From NCBI RefSeq assembly GCF_002210165.1, contig NZ_AQQP01000004.1, positions 62,001-126,000 of the forward strand: a DNA stretch of 64,000 nt, given 5' to 3'. The position numbers and the translations under genes are program-made. Shown one piece after another: positions 35,122 to 43,882 of the stretch. The number at the start of each line of letters is the position of its first letter. Within the stretch, counting starts at the first letter, position 1. The DNA comes from Phaeobacter sp. 22II1-1F12B. Lineage in GTDB: Bacteria; Pseudomonadota; Alphaproteobacteria; Rhodobacterales; Rhodobacteraceae. Under the pieces are notes generated by a model. The model did not search any database, was not told the DNA's origin, and worked only from the letters and a program-made list of their open reading frames with translations.

Positions 35122-36111
35122 TCAGGGCGAAGCGAGAAGATCGCGCATGGTGATTTCCGGCGCGAGTTCAGTGTCGGCGGGCAGCGAATAGGTGAGCCCT
35201 TCTGTTGAGGCGAGAGATTGAAGCCATCCTTCATCGGCCATGTCATCCAAAATGCCGTTCAGGCTCTGCAATAGCTCTTTGCGCTCTTCGAGCACGGCGA
35301 TGCCGATATCCATGCCGAAAGGATGCCGCCATTGTGCAAGTTTGAGACGGGTGATCGCGTTGCTTTGCCGGTAGTTGTCAAAGGCTGCTACATCGACGAT
35401 GGCCAGTTGCATTCCTTCGATTTCCGCCTGCCAGAGAAAAGAAGCGCCGGGATTGAAATGCCGAGCTTGCTGGCGATCCTGCGGCGGCAGGGCCGCCATC
35501 GCGATGGCCCCCGACAGCGTCCCTTGCTGAAAGGCCAAGGGCCGGTCTTGAAGGTCGTTCAGGTCTTTCGGCTCTGTGGTGCCGTCGAGATAGACGAGCC
35601 CAATGGTGGAGCGCATGTATCCGTGCGAGACGGCGAGGGGCCGAACATCCACGAATTCGGTTTGCACGTCTTTCAGAAAACTCGTGGACTGGTCGATCTC
35701 TTGCGGCATGCCGACCCAGCGCGGCAGTCTTGCGCGGTCGTAGCCCGGGGTGCCGACCGCCCGCACATAGCGCGGATGGCCGGGGACGACATCGCAGAGA
35801 GGGAACGACAACATGGCGTAGGTATCGCGTAGCGGATCGCTTTGCTCCTCTAGCTCGCCTTCGAACCAGACCGAGGAAAACGAAAGCCCCATCCGCGAGG
35901 CGATCTCTTCCATCAGGTGATAGTCGAAACCGGACCCGCCGGCGTTTCTCTTGCCTGCGATGACGCCCGAGTTCCGCGGCAAGCAAACCGTTAGAACACC
36001 GGGTTCCATTGTCTTGATCTCTGTCTCGGCCGGTGCAACCGAGGGCGTGGCGAGCGTTAGCAAGAGGGTAGCGGCAAGGCCCGAGAATAGCCGCAGCTTA
36101 CGACTACCCAT
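35122..36111 (-). CDS. XoxJ-like periplasmic binding protein associated with a PQQ dehydrogenase
   Basis: 329 residues with a signal peptide (cleavage near APAETE). The mature part is a solute-binding-protein family 3 fold (VLTVCLPRNSGVIAG, GFDYHLMEEIASRMGL, LAFQQGTLSGAIAMAALP) like MoxJ/XoxJ, which help mature or activate the periplasmic PQQ dehydrogenase rather than transport a solute. It is the third gene of a cluster: PQQ dehydrogenase, cytochrome c, this gene. Its start overlaps the cytochrome stop by 8 bases. No ABC permease or ATPase lies nearby, which supports the XoxJ-type role. Confidence 0.8.
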   Translation of the reverse strand: MGSRKLRLFSGLAATLLLTLATPSVAPAETEIKTMEPGVLTVCLPRNSGVIAGKRNAGGSGFDYHLMEEIASRMGLSFSSVWFEGELEEQSDPLRDTYAMLSFPLCDVVPGHPRYVRAVGTPGYDRARLPRWVGMPQEIDQSTSFLKDVQTEFVDVRPLAVSHGYMRSTIGLVYLDGTTEPKDLNDLQDRPLAFQQGTLSGAIAMAALPPQDRQQARHFNPGASFLWQAEIEGMQLAIVDVAAFDNYRQSNAITRLKLAQWRHPFGMDIGIAVLEERKELLQSLNGILDDMADEGWLQSLASTEGLTYSLPADTELAPEITMRDLLASP

Positions 36112-36439
36112 TGTCCGCCCCTTCGGGCAGTGGCTCCTTTCCACCGCGTGTCACCACGTAGATCCACAACACGTCAAGTTCGTCCGGCAGGAGGATGTCG
36201 CCCCATGCCGGCATGTCGCCTTTCCCGTTCTGGACGCTGTTGTAGAATTCGTCTTTCCGATCCTGCGGCCATTTCCGCAGATCGTAAGAGGATGTGCCGG
36301 GGTTCTTCATATCGATCCCATGACAATGGGAACAGAACTGCTTGTAGGTGCTCGCGCCCTTGGCGAGAGCGGCTTCATCTGCCTGTGCTGGCGCAGTCAG
36401 ATGCGCCAGCAGGACAAGTCCAATTATTGAAATTCTCAT
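36104..36439 (-). CDS. Periplasmic cytochrome c of the PQQ dehydrogenase cluster (XoxG/PedF-like)
   Basis: 111 residues with a signal peptide (cleavage after AQA near residue 20) and one heme motif CSHCH near residues 36-40. Probable axial Met is in GDMPAWGDILLPDELD, typical of class I cytochromes c. It should accept electrons from the dehydrogenase encoded 5 bases upstream and pass them to an oxidase. The start at 36439 gives the signal peptide; the open frame runs upstream into the dehydrogenase gene. Confidence 0.9.
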   Translation of the reverse strand: MRISIIGLVLLAHLTAPAQADEAALAKGASTYKQFCSHCHGIDMKNPGTSSYDLRKWPQDRKDEFYNSVQNGKGDMPAWGDILLPDELDVLWIYVVTRGGKEPLPEGADNG

Positions 36440-36443
36440 GTGT

Positions 36444-38099
36444 TCAGTTCGGCAGTGCAAAGGTCCAGAGGTTTCCGCCAGCAGGGTAGCCCGCAAGGCG
36501 TTCGTCACCTGAGAAGAGCGCATAGACCGCGCCGCCCCCGTTCACGATGGAGACATATTGCCTGCCGTCCATCTCCCATGTCATCGGCTGGCCGATAACG
36601 CCGGAACCTGTATTGAAGGACCAGAGCTTTTCACCGGTTTCCGAATTGAAGGCTTCGAATTCCCCTGTTTGCGCCCCAGTGAAAACCAGTCCGCCGCCCG
36701 TTGCGAGTGTTCCGGCCAGTCGAGGGATCTCGCTTCCGTCTTCCCATTTGACCTCACCGGTAAGCGGATCGATGGCGCGAAGGAAGCCCCGGTTGCCGTC
36801 CGGCCATGACCAGCTGAATTCGGCTCCGAAATAGAAGACCCCGGCACGGTACTGCGGTTCGACGGCCTTGTAGTTCATCCCGACGTTGAGCGTATTGACG
36901 AAAGCCATCTGCTGTTCGGGATCGTAGGAAATGGGGGACCAATTCTTTCCTCCGAAAGCCGAAGGCCAGAATTCGACCTGATCGCCGGTGCGAGCGCCTT
37001 CCGCGACTTCGGTCTGATTGGGTTTGCCGGTTTCCAGGTCGATGCTTTCGGCCCAGTCGACCCGGTCGACGAACTTGTTGGCAGCCACCAGTTTGCCGGT
37101 TTCCCGGTTCAAAACGTAGAAGAAACCGTTGCGGTTCGCCTGCATCAGGACCTTTTGTCCTTCCAGATCGGCCAGAACGAGTTCGTTCGTTGCGTCATAG
37201 TCGAACGGATCGTTTGGCGTTGTCTGGTAGTGCCACTTTATTTCGCCCGTCTTCGGGTCAAGCGCGAGAATGGAGGTTGTATAAAGGTTGTCGCCCGGTC
37301 GCAGGCCGGCGTTCCATGGGCCGGCGTTGCCCGTGCCCCAATAGACCGTGTTCAGGTCAGGATCGTAGGTGCCTGTCAGCCAAGCGGGGCCACCGCCGCG
37401 TTCCCAGGCATCGCCTTCCGGCCAGGTCTCGGACCCGGGTTCACCCGGGGCAGGGACCGTATAAGTCCGCCAGAGCTGTTCGCCCGACTCCGGGTCGTAG
37501 GCTTCGATATACCCCCGCACCCCGTATTCGCCGCCCGAAATGCCCACGATGACAACGCCATCGGCAACAAGCGGCGCCACTGTGAATGAATATCCTGTCT
37601 TGAAATCGATGGATTTCTTGCGCCAGATCTCTTCGCCGGTTTCGGCATCAAGCGCGATTACATGCGCGTCGAGCGTGGTTCTGAAAAGCTTGCCATCCAG
37701 CATCGCAAGCCCCCGGTTGACGATACCGCAGCAGGCAACCCGTGGCGTTTCGGCGGGGTAATCCACGGAGGATTTCCAGATCTGTTTGCCGGTCATCGCA
37801 TCGAGCGCCATCGTGGCCTTGTGTGTGGTCACATACATGACGCCGTCGCGGACCAGCGGGAAACTTTCCTGTCCCCGGCTATCGTCGAGGCTGTAGGCCC
37901 AGACGGGGGTCAATTGCGATGCCGTTTCGGTATTGATCTGGTCGAGCGGGCTGTATCGTTGCTGACCATATCCCATTCCGTACGTCAGGACGTCGCCGGT
38001 TGTAGATGTGTCATTGATGAGTTCTTCGGCGGTCTGGCCGTGAACTGACGTCGCTCCAAGTGCAAGTAACAGCGCCAGAGATATTGCCGCTTTCGTCAT
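36444..38099 (-). CDS. PQQ-dependent alcohol dehydrogenase with lanthanide-type active site
   Basis: 551 residues, signal peptide ending near VHGQ (residue 21), periplasmic. It is an eight-bladed quinoprotein of the methanol/ethanol dehydrogenase family. Active-site features: vicinal disulfide Cys123-Cys124 (VACCG), metal-binding Glu191 (SGGEYGVRG), Asn258 (WGTGN), catalytic Asp300. Asp302 follows two residues later (PFDYDATNE). In this family an Asp at that place marks lanthanide-dependent enzymes (XoxF, PedH); calcium enzymes have Ala or Ser. It is somewhat shorter than XoxF (about 600). The cluster with a cytochrome c and an XoxJ-like protein supports alcohol oxidation. The substrate range is not predictable. 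Confidence 0.9.
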   Translation of the reverse strand: MTKAAISLALLLALGATSVHGQTAEELINDTSTTGDVLTYGMGYGQQRYSPLDQINTETASQLTPVWAYSLDDSRGQESFPLVRDGVMYVTTHKATMALDAMTGKQIWKSSVDYPAETPRVACCGIVNRGLAMLDGKLFRTTLDAHVIALDAETGEEIWRKKSIDFKTGYSFTVAPLVADGVVIVGISGGEYGVRGYIEAYDPESGEQLWRTYTVPAPGEPGSETWPEGDAWERGGGPAWLTGTYDPDLNTVYWGTGNAGPWNAGLRPGDNLYTTSILALDPKTGEIKWHYQTTPNDPFDYDATNELVLADLEGQKVLMQANRNGFFYVLNRETGKLVAANKFVDRVDWAESIDLETGKPNQTEVAEGARTGDQVEFWPSAFGGKNWSPISYDPEQQMAFVNTLNVGMNYKAVEPQYRAGVFYFGAEFSWSWPDGNRGFLRAIDPLTGEVKWEDGSEIPRLAGTLATGGGLVFTGAQTGEFEAFNSETGEKLWSFNTGSGVIGQPMTWEMDGRQYVSIVNGGGAVYALFSGDERLAGYPAGGNLWTFALPN

Positions 38100-38649
38100 G
38101 TCGTTTCTCCTCCACTTTTAGTGCTCCCTGGGCGCATCACACGGCAAGCCGCCCGTTTTGTCATTCATTTTGTTAAGCGAAATGGCTTAATTTCGGGACT
38201 AGAGAAGGGTGGAGGGTTCAGGGAAAAGTACTTGATTTCAATTGTGTGGCGGTTCTTTGAGGTCGTAAATTTCACGCTCTCATTGAGGTGAAAAGAAGGT
38301 CGGTCACAGTCTCTGACAGCTACTCGAACGCGTCATTCTGTGGTTGCGAATCTGTTTGTTGTATTCTGCTGCGGTTGCATCATGCGGTTTTGGCCAGCCA
38401 GATGTCGTGTAACTGGCTACGCCCGGCACTCTGTCCAGAAGGATTTACCCTGCCATGCCTTTGGCGCCGTCCGCTTTGGGAAAGCGACCAATAATCAAGG
38501 GGGGGAGGTGCATGTAGACTTTGCGCCAGAAGTGGCGAAATGTTTTACCAGCCTGTGCAAAAAAACTGGCATGGTTTTTGGTCACTCTTGCTTAAGCACC
38601 GGCTAGAGGCAGGAGAGCGGTCACATGGACTTAACAATACCATTTCGCA
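38100..38649. other. Long intergenic region upstream of the PQQ alcohol dehydrogenase
   Basis: 550 bases, visibly more AT-rich than the surrounding genes. It must hold the promoter of the leftward dehydrogenase cluster. The short open frames on the plus strand lack family features. I see no tRNA, riboswitch or long palindrome. The length of the region leaves room for a regulated promoter or an unrecognised small RNA. Confidence 0.4.
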
Positions 38650-39303
38650 TCAGACATTCTGCAATTCGGCAGCGATCTCCGGGCCGGAGCCTGAGCGGTT
38701 CTGGAGCATCTCAAGCGCTGTGCGCACCTGTTTTCGCGACCGGCGCGACCGCAATTGTTTTGCTTCGAGTGATTTCGGGCGCACGGATATGTTGTTGCCC
38801 TCTGGAACGAGGTCAAACTCCCTTACGGCGGCCACGATATGCGACGCCTGGTTGGTCGCCGCGACTGCGATGAGTTTGACAGTCCGTTGGGGCATATCCT
38901 CGATCCGAATATCGCTATCGGCCCTTTTGGCGATATCCTTGAAACTTCCTATGTCCACGTAGCCGCCACTGGGCAACGGCCCCTGTCCTGTCATCTCGGT
39001 CGCCCGCTCCAGCTCTTCGCGCCGAAGTTCACGCCGGTCGACCACGCTGGACACGTCTGCGCCATCGTCGGTCTCGATGCAGGCAAGTACGTCGAGCAGA
39101 TAGGCAGGCTGCGCGCCCATGTTGGACACCAGACATCTTGCATCCAGATCCTCGCCACCCCCACGGTTGATCAATACGCTGGATCTGCGCTGATCGCGAA
39201 AACCGCGCAGCAGAACGTGGAGATAGACCAGCCAGACCAGCGTCGTTGTCAGGCTGGCCCCGATTTGCATCAGTTCAGAGTTCTGGCGGATGAATTCGAG
39301 CAT
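38650..39303 (-). CDS. Single-pass membrane protein of unknown function
   Basis: 217 residues. One N-terminal membrane helix (about residues 13-33, LMQIGASLTTTLVWLVYLHVLL) is followed by a basic segment (RGFRDQRRSS) and a soluble domain of about 150 residues facing the cytoplasm by the positive-inside rule. The C-terminal part is Arg/Lys-rich (RSRRSRKQVRTALEML). The soluble part has beta-rich stretches such as ARCLVSNMGAQPAYLLDVLACIE. I do not recognise the family. GAGGAT lies 11 bases before the ATG. Confidence 0.7.
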   Translation of the reverse strand: MLEFIRQNSELMQIGASLTTTLVWLVYLHVLLRGFRDQRRSSVLINRGGGEDLDARCLVSNMGAQPAYLLDVLACIETDDGADVSSVVDRRELRREELERATEMTGQGPLPSGGYVDIGSFKDIAKRADSDIRIEDMPQRTVKLIAVAATNQASHIVAAVREFDLVPEGNNISVRPKSLEAKQLRSRRSRKQVRTALEMLQNRSGSGPEIAAELQNV

Positions 39304-39676
39304 CGTTTCGTATCCTCACACCCGGATGTTCCAGCGGGGCCATGGCCTTGGATGTATCCGGGATTGTCTGATTTGTTTTCATCGGCAGCGTTGATCATGT
39401 GGCCCGAGCGGTCGACGCAGGCTTGTTTGGCGGTCAGAAGGGAAACGCCTGCAAGCAGAGGAAGTTCATTATCGGGAGCTTCGACTTTGGAAGCCGAGCA
39501 CTCGCTTACGGCGAAATGGCGTTGTTGTAAGCGATGTCGAAAACGCCTTGTATTAGAGCGGCAGAATGCAGGTGTCGGTTCCATCGAGATGGTCTTTCAA
39601 CTCATCAGCCTCTTGGTGGTGTTGCCTTGGATGAAGAGTCACCTGTGGAAGCTCCGGGAGCCGGAACTCTGACCCG
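39304..39676. other. Intergenic region with a doubtful open frame
   Basis: 373 bases between two minus-strand membrane protein genes. A 104-codon minus-strand frame covers most of it and overlaps the neighbouring gene start, but its composition (basic N-terminus, no hydrophobic core, no ribosome site) does not look coding. No hairpin or RNA was recognised. Confidence 0.4.
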
Positions 39677-40135
39677 TCATTTACCCGCGCGTGCGGTGAT
39701 ATGAGCCAAAGATACCAGCAAGATCCAGATGAGCACCAATATTGGCCATCCGATCAGCGCCAGTGGCAGGACGAGCGCACCAGCTAGAATGGCTACGATG
39801 GCGCCGGTTCTGGGCCCGCCTGCGATCAGGTCAGGCAAAAGTCCCACGGCGCTGCCGACGATGCCTGCGATCGTTGCCACCAAAAGGCCGCCCAACCAAG
39901 CGAGCACCCATCCTTTGAGACCTGATCTGCCAAACATGCCGGATAGGAGATACCCCACAAGGGCACCGGCCAGACCCATGGCAACGGCGTAGCGTGCGAC
40001 AAGTGCCAGGGGCAACTGACGCCAGTCTGCATCTTGGAATGCTCTGACATCTTCAAAGACCAGCACCATGAAGAGGACCATGCTGGCCAAGGCCAAAATG
40101 CCGACAACTGCGGTTTTACGAAGTTTGGGCGTCAT
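39677..40135 (-). CDS. Small integral membrane protein of unknown function
   Basis: 152 residues with about four hydrophobic helices (9-27, 44-65, 74-98 and 108-145), the last being long enough for two. Glycine and alanine repeats (GLAGALVGYLLSG, AGIVGSAVG) suggest tight helix packing. There is no catalytic motif. The family is not recognised and its ribosome site is weak. It is divergent from the cyclase-hydrolase fusion gene. Confidence 0.65.
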   Translation of the reverse strand: MTPKLRKTAVVGILALASMVLFMVLVFEDVRAFQDADWRQLPLALVARYAVAMGLAGALVGYLLSGMFGRSGLKGWVLAWLGGLLVATIAGIVGSAVGLLPDLIAGGPRTGAIVAILAGALVLPLALIGWPILVLIWILLVSLAHITARAGK

Positions 40136-40377
40136 ATCTATAACTTGATGCTAATAATCTCGACTGGCACTGTTCCAAATATCGCAAGATCGCACAAGTT
40201 ATGATTGCTTTATTTATTTTGACGCAATCTAGGGCGGTTTGCGCGCAGTCGTGCTTTTGCAGCGTACGAAGGCCGGACAGTGCAATTCATCCACATTGAT
40301 GGTATTCCTGCGCGAACCTGATTGGCAGGAATATCGATGGAAGCTCTCGCAAGGATTTGCAGCAGGGAAGAGGTTTG

Positions 40378-41757
40378 ATGAACGGGCGCAGGTTTGCCGC
40401 GATACTTTCCATTGATGTCGTGGGTTACAGCCGCATGATGCAGCTTGATGCCACCGGGCTGCTCAAATCTCTCAACAAGATATTCCGCGACATCTTGAAA
40501 CCGACCGTTGCCGAGGGTGGAGGGCGCATCGTCAAGCTATTGGGTGATGGTGCCCTCGTCGAGTTTCCTGCCACCTATAGCGCTCTGTCGACGGCGGTTG
40601 GGATCCAGCAGAAAATGAGTGCTCATCCCTGGCCCAAAGAGGCGATCCAGCTCAGGGTCGGGGTCCACGCGGGCGATGTTCTGGTCGAAGGAAATGACCT
40701 TTTTGGGGATCCGGTGAACATCGCGGCGCGGCTTCAGGCGGCGGCAGCACCGGGGGGAATACTCATATCGGGATTGGTGCGCGATCTTTGTGGCAGCCAG
40801 CCTTACGCACTTCAATCTCAGGGCGTACACCGCTTCAAGAACATCGCTCATCCTGTGGAGACGCTTTCCGTGGTACTTGAAGCCGAGAAGGATCGCGGAG
40901 CGGATAACGCTCCGACGCGGGGTGATCTCCGTTTCTGCAAAACGCCCGACGGGGTGAAGCTGGCATGGGAATGTTCCGGGCAGGGCGGGCCGATCATCAA
41001 GGCCCCGAATTGGATCGGCCATCTGGATTTGGATTGGCGGAACCCGGGTATTGCTCCGATGATCCGTTCGGTCAGCAGGTTGGGGCGTCTGATCAGGTTC
41101 GATGCGCGTGGAAATGGTCTTTCCGATTGGGATGTAGATCAAATCTCTTTCGAACGTTTCGTGAATGACCTCGAATGCGTCTTCGATGCGGCGGGCGTCG
41201 ACAGGGCGCCTATACTGGCAATCTCTCAGGGCAGTGCCGTGGCCGCTGCATTCGCGGCCCGGGCGCCGGACCGCGTTTCGGCAATCGTAATGCTTGGAAG
41301 CTTTCCACTTGGTCGGGCGCAACGGAGCAATCCGCAGGACCGGGCGCGCGCTGAAGCGCTGAAATCCATGATGCAGGCAGGTTGGGATGACGAATATCCG
41401 TCTCTGCGCGACCTATTGGCGCAAATAATCATCCCGGGCGCCAGCATCGAAGACAGAGATCTCTATGCTGAGGACATGCGCCAGATGATTTCTCCGGAAA
41501 ACGCCGGGCGTTATCGAGAAGTCATAGACAATATCGATATCACGCATCTTTTGAAAGACATTAAGGTGCCCTGCCTTGTGCTTCATTCACGCGGCGACCG
41601 GATGCAGCCGTTCGATCAGGGGCGCAAATTTGCGGCGGGGCTACCGAACTCCAAGTTCGTTGCGCTGGACAGCGACAATCATATTCTGCCCGAGTACGAC
41701 ACGGCGTGGCCGCAAGCCGAGCGAGAGATCAGCAATTTTCTCAAAGCGCACGTATGA
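40378..41757 (+). CDS. Adenylate cyclase fused to an alpha/beta hydrolase
   Basis: 459 residues. Residues 1-170 are a class III cyclase with metal Asp13 (LSIDVVGYSRM) and Asp57 (LLGDGALVEF), adenine-type Lys53, Asp111, Asn114 and Arg118 (DPVNIAARLQ), so all catalytic positions are present. Residues 185-459 are an alpha/beta hydrolase: substrate-side loop PNWIGHLDLDW, FDARGNGLS, nucleophile Ser283 in AISQGSAVAAA, Asp in HSRGDRMQPF and His in SDNHILPEY. The start at 40378 has GAAGAGG upstream. Mycobacterial Rv1900c joins the same domains in the opposite order. A cAMP signal tuned by a bound ligand is an inference. Confidence 0.9.
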   Translation: MNGRRFAAILSIDVVGYSRMMQLDATGLLKSLNKIFRDILKPTVAEGGGRIVKLLGDGALVEFPATYSALSTAVGIQQKMSAHPWPKEAIQLRVGVHAGDVLVEGNDLFGDPVNIAARLQAAAAPGGILISGLVRDLCGSQPYALQSQGVHRFKNIAHPVETLSVVLEAEKDRGADNAPTRGDLRFCKTPDGVKLAWECSGQGGPIIKAPNWIGHLDLDWRNPGIAPMIRSVSRLGRLIRFDARGNGLSDWDVDQISFERFVNDLECVFDAAGVDRAPILAISQGSAVAAAFAARAPDRVSAIVMLGSFPLGRAQRSNPQDRARAEALKSMMQAGWDDEYPSLRDLLAQIIIPGASIEDRDLYAEDMRQMISPENAGRYREVIDNIDITHLLKDIKVPCLVLHSRGDRMQPFDQGRKFAAGLPNSKFVALDSDNHILPEYDTAWPQAEREISNFLKAHV

Positions 41758-41791
41758 TCGTGAGATCATCAGGTTTGCGCCCTTACATTCG

Positions 41792-41817
41792 GAAGGCCGG
41801 ACGTTTGCCCGGCCTTC
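41792..41817. terminator. Bidirectional hairpin between convergent genes
   Basis: GAAGGCCGG and CCGGCCTTC form a perfect 9-base stem with an 8-base loop, midway between the stops of the fusion gene (+) and the homocysteine methyltransferase gene (-). Confidence 0.75.
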
Positions 41818-41841
41818 GCGATCCACAATTTTCGTCCGCGG

Positions 41842-42810
41842 TCAGGCCGCGGCCTCATTGTGCCTATGATCGCTGGTCGCGCCAATGATATGGTCGGCCG
41901 CACATCCAATGTGACGTTTGTCAGTGCCGCAGCACCCGCCGATGACCCGAAGCTGCGGTAGCGTCTGGTGCAGCGCGCCGTAGAGTTCGCCGAACTCTTC
42001 GGGGTTGCCCGCATCCAGTTCCTCGGCCTCGTCCAGCTCTGCGTGGCTCATCCGGCTGGCATTGGCGCGAATTCCGCCGATGCGCGATGTCCAGTCGCCT
42101 GACAGAACCGATGCAAAATGATCGGGATGGGCGCAGTTGATCATGTAGAACACCGGGGCACCACCAGTTGCGGCATCGGTCTCGGAAATTGCCTCTTCGA
42201 CGGACTGGCCGGTGGGTAAGCGGCCATCGGTTTCGGTGGTGAAACTGACCACGACAGGCAGACCCCATGCGCGGGCTGCACGGACGATCCCGATCGCCTC
42301 GCCCGGATGGGTCATGGTCACCGCCGAGATCATCTCGACACCTTCCTCCGCCATCCAGCGCACTTGATGAGCGTGCAGTTTTTCGGCGGCCTCCGCCGTG
42401 TAGAGCCGATCGGGTGCATAGCCGTCACCCGCCGGACCAACCGCACCGTTCAGCACGGTCGGCACATCGCTATGCCTTTCACGGGCCTCGCGGGCTGCAA
42501 TCACTGCCTCTCGGGTTGCCGCTTCGAGTTCGGCGAGCGGTCGACCGACAACATCCGACCAGAATGCCCCGGATCTCCAGGTTGCCGTATCGAGGACAAA
42601 GCCGGTTCCCGAGCGGCGGGCGACCTCGATGTAGCGGTCGTAGTATTGCGCGAGGATGTCGCGCCCTTCGTCGGTGTCGAAGACGTGGAAAGAGGCAAAA
42701 TGCGGCAGGTCGAGCCCGTCGGAAAAGATCAGGTCGGTTTCAAGCCCGCCATCCGCAACCCATGTCTTGTCTGAGGCCAGGAAAGCTTCGAAATTCGTTG
42801 AATATGTCAT
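41842..42810 (-). CDS. Homocysteine S-methyltransferase family protein
   Basis: 322 residues of the zinc-dependent homocysteine methyltransferase family (MmuM/BhmT-like). The start of the barrel is VADGGLETDLIF, and the three zinc cysteines are visible in MINCAHPDHF near residue 218 and GGCCGTDKRHI near 295. It would transfer a methyl group from S-methylmethionine, a betaine or a similar donor to homocysteine. AAGGAG lies 8 bases before the ATG at 42810. A TetR-family gene is divergent and may control it. Confidence 0.9.
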   Translation of the reverse strand: MTYSTNFEAFLASDKTWVADGGLETDLIFSDGLDLPHFASFHVFDTDEGRDILAQYYDRYIEVARRSGTGFVLDTATWRSGAFWSDVVGRPLAELEAATREAVIAAREARERHSDVPTVLNGAVGPAGDGYAPDRLYTAEAAEKLHAHQVRWMAEEGVEMISAVTMTHPGEAIGIVRAARAWGLPVVVSFTTETDGRLPTGQSVEEAISETDAATGGAPVFYMINCAHPDHFASVLSGDWTSRIGGIRANASRMSHAELDEAEELDAGNPEEFGELYGALHQTLPQLRVIGGCCGTDKRHIGCAADHIIGATSDHRHNEAAA

Positions 42811-42991
42811 CGCTGTGCTCCTTGTTTTCAATGCCTCCGTTCTGGCTGCACAGGTCTTTTTTGAACAGCGAACGCGTGGTACAGTTTCGCCTTGTTCGTA
42901 ATATCCATTTTATATCAACGTGTTGCTGTCAGGGATGCGCGCCTCTGCACCTCTTGCCGCAAGCGAAACCCGACTGAGGGTCCAGTTTGAA

Positions 42992-43603
42992 ATGCCGAGA
43001 CCAAGCCACAAAGAGCGAATTCTGGACATCGCGCAGGAGTCGATTCTGGCGAAAGGCTTTGATGCCACGTCGATTGATGAGATTGTCGCAGCCGCAGATA
43101 TTACCCGCAGCGGGTTCTTTTATCATTTCGCCGACAAGAACGCCCTCGCACTCGCCCTGATCGACCGCCACGTCGCCTTTGAGGACCAGCTTTTTGACAG
43201 CCTCTTTGAACGTGCGGCAGAATTGTCGGATGATCCGCTGCATCGGGCGCTGATCGGGATGAAGCTGCTGGCGGAACTGCTGGAAGATATGGAAGCCGGG
43301 CACCCTGGTTGTATCGTTGCAACGGCGGCCTATCAGGATCGATTGTTCAATCAGAAGGTCCGTGATGCCAACCGACGCGCTGTCTTGGGCTGGCGCCAAC
43401 GATTTCGCGAGATGTTCGACCAGATCGCGGCGGTCTATCCACCACAGGAAGAGGTCGATTTCGATGCGCTGGCGGATTTCGTCAACACGGTTGTCGAAGG
43501 TGGCATCGTGATGGCCAAATCGCTTGGCGAACCAAAGATGACGGCCGGGCAGATCATGTTGCTGCGGCAATACATCAAGCTGCTTTTCAATCCGCGTCCT
43601 TGA
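42992..43603 (+). CDS. TetR family transcriptional regulator
   Basis: 203 residues. The N-terminal helix-turn-helix is typical: KERILDIAQESILAKGFDATSIDEIVAAADITRSGFFYHFADKNAL at residues 6-51 in two parts. The C-terminal ligand domain resembles the AcuR/YcdC-like group. The start at 42992 gives the family N-terminus; upstream in-frame starts at 42920 or 42935 are possible. It is divergent from the homocysteine methyltransferase gene, with a rough inverted repeat (GAACA...TGTTC) in the 181-base gap, so that gene is its likely target. Confidence 0.88.
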   Translation: MPRPSHKERILDIAQESILAKGFDATSIDEIVAAADITRSGFFYHFADKNALALALIDRHVAFEDQLFDSLFERAAELSDDPLHRALIGMKLLAELLEDMEAGHPGCIVATAAYQDRLFNQKVRDANRRAVLGWRQRFREMFDQIAAVYPPQEEVDFDALADFVNTVVEGGIVMAKSLGEPKMTAGQIMLLRQYIKLLFNPRP

Positions 43604-43882
43604 ATTCTGACCCTTGGTCGGTCCGCGCATTGCTGGCCGTTCAGCAACGCGGAAAGGGCTGCGTGTTGGTCTCTCCGCGGAGGCGACGTGGCAAATCAGA
43701 TTTGACTCATAGGAGTTGGAGCAATCGATGCTCAGCCGAGTGATCGGGGGAACATTGAAAATGCATTGGTAGTTATCGCTGTTTCCGAAGTCAAAATCGG
43801 ACGGGAAGCATTGACACGTGACCGGTCTGGATGCGCTGCTGAAGTCATACGCATTGCGATAGCCATCGGAAAGGACGGTATC

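Noticed and set aside
39270-39584. 104-codon minus-strand frame between two membrane protein genes
   Set aside because: No ribosome site, no hydrophobic or domain pattern, and it overlaps the start of the neighbouring gene.
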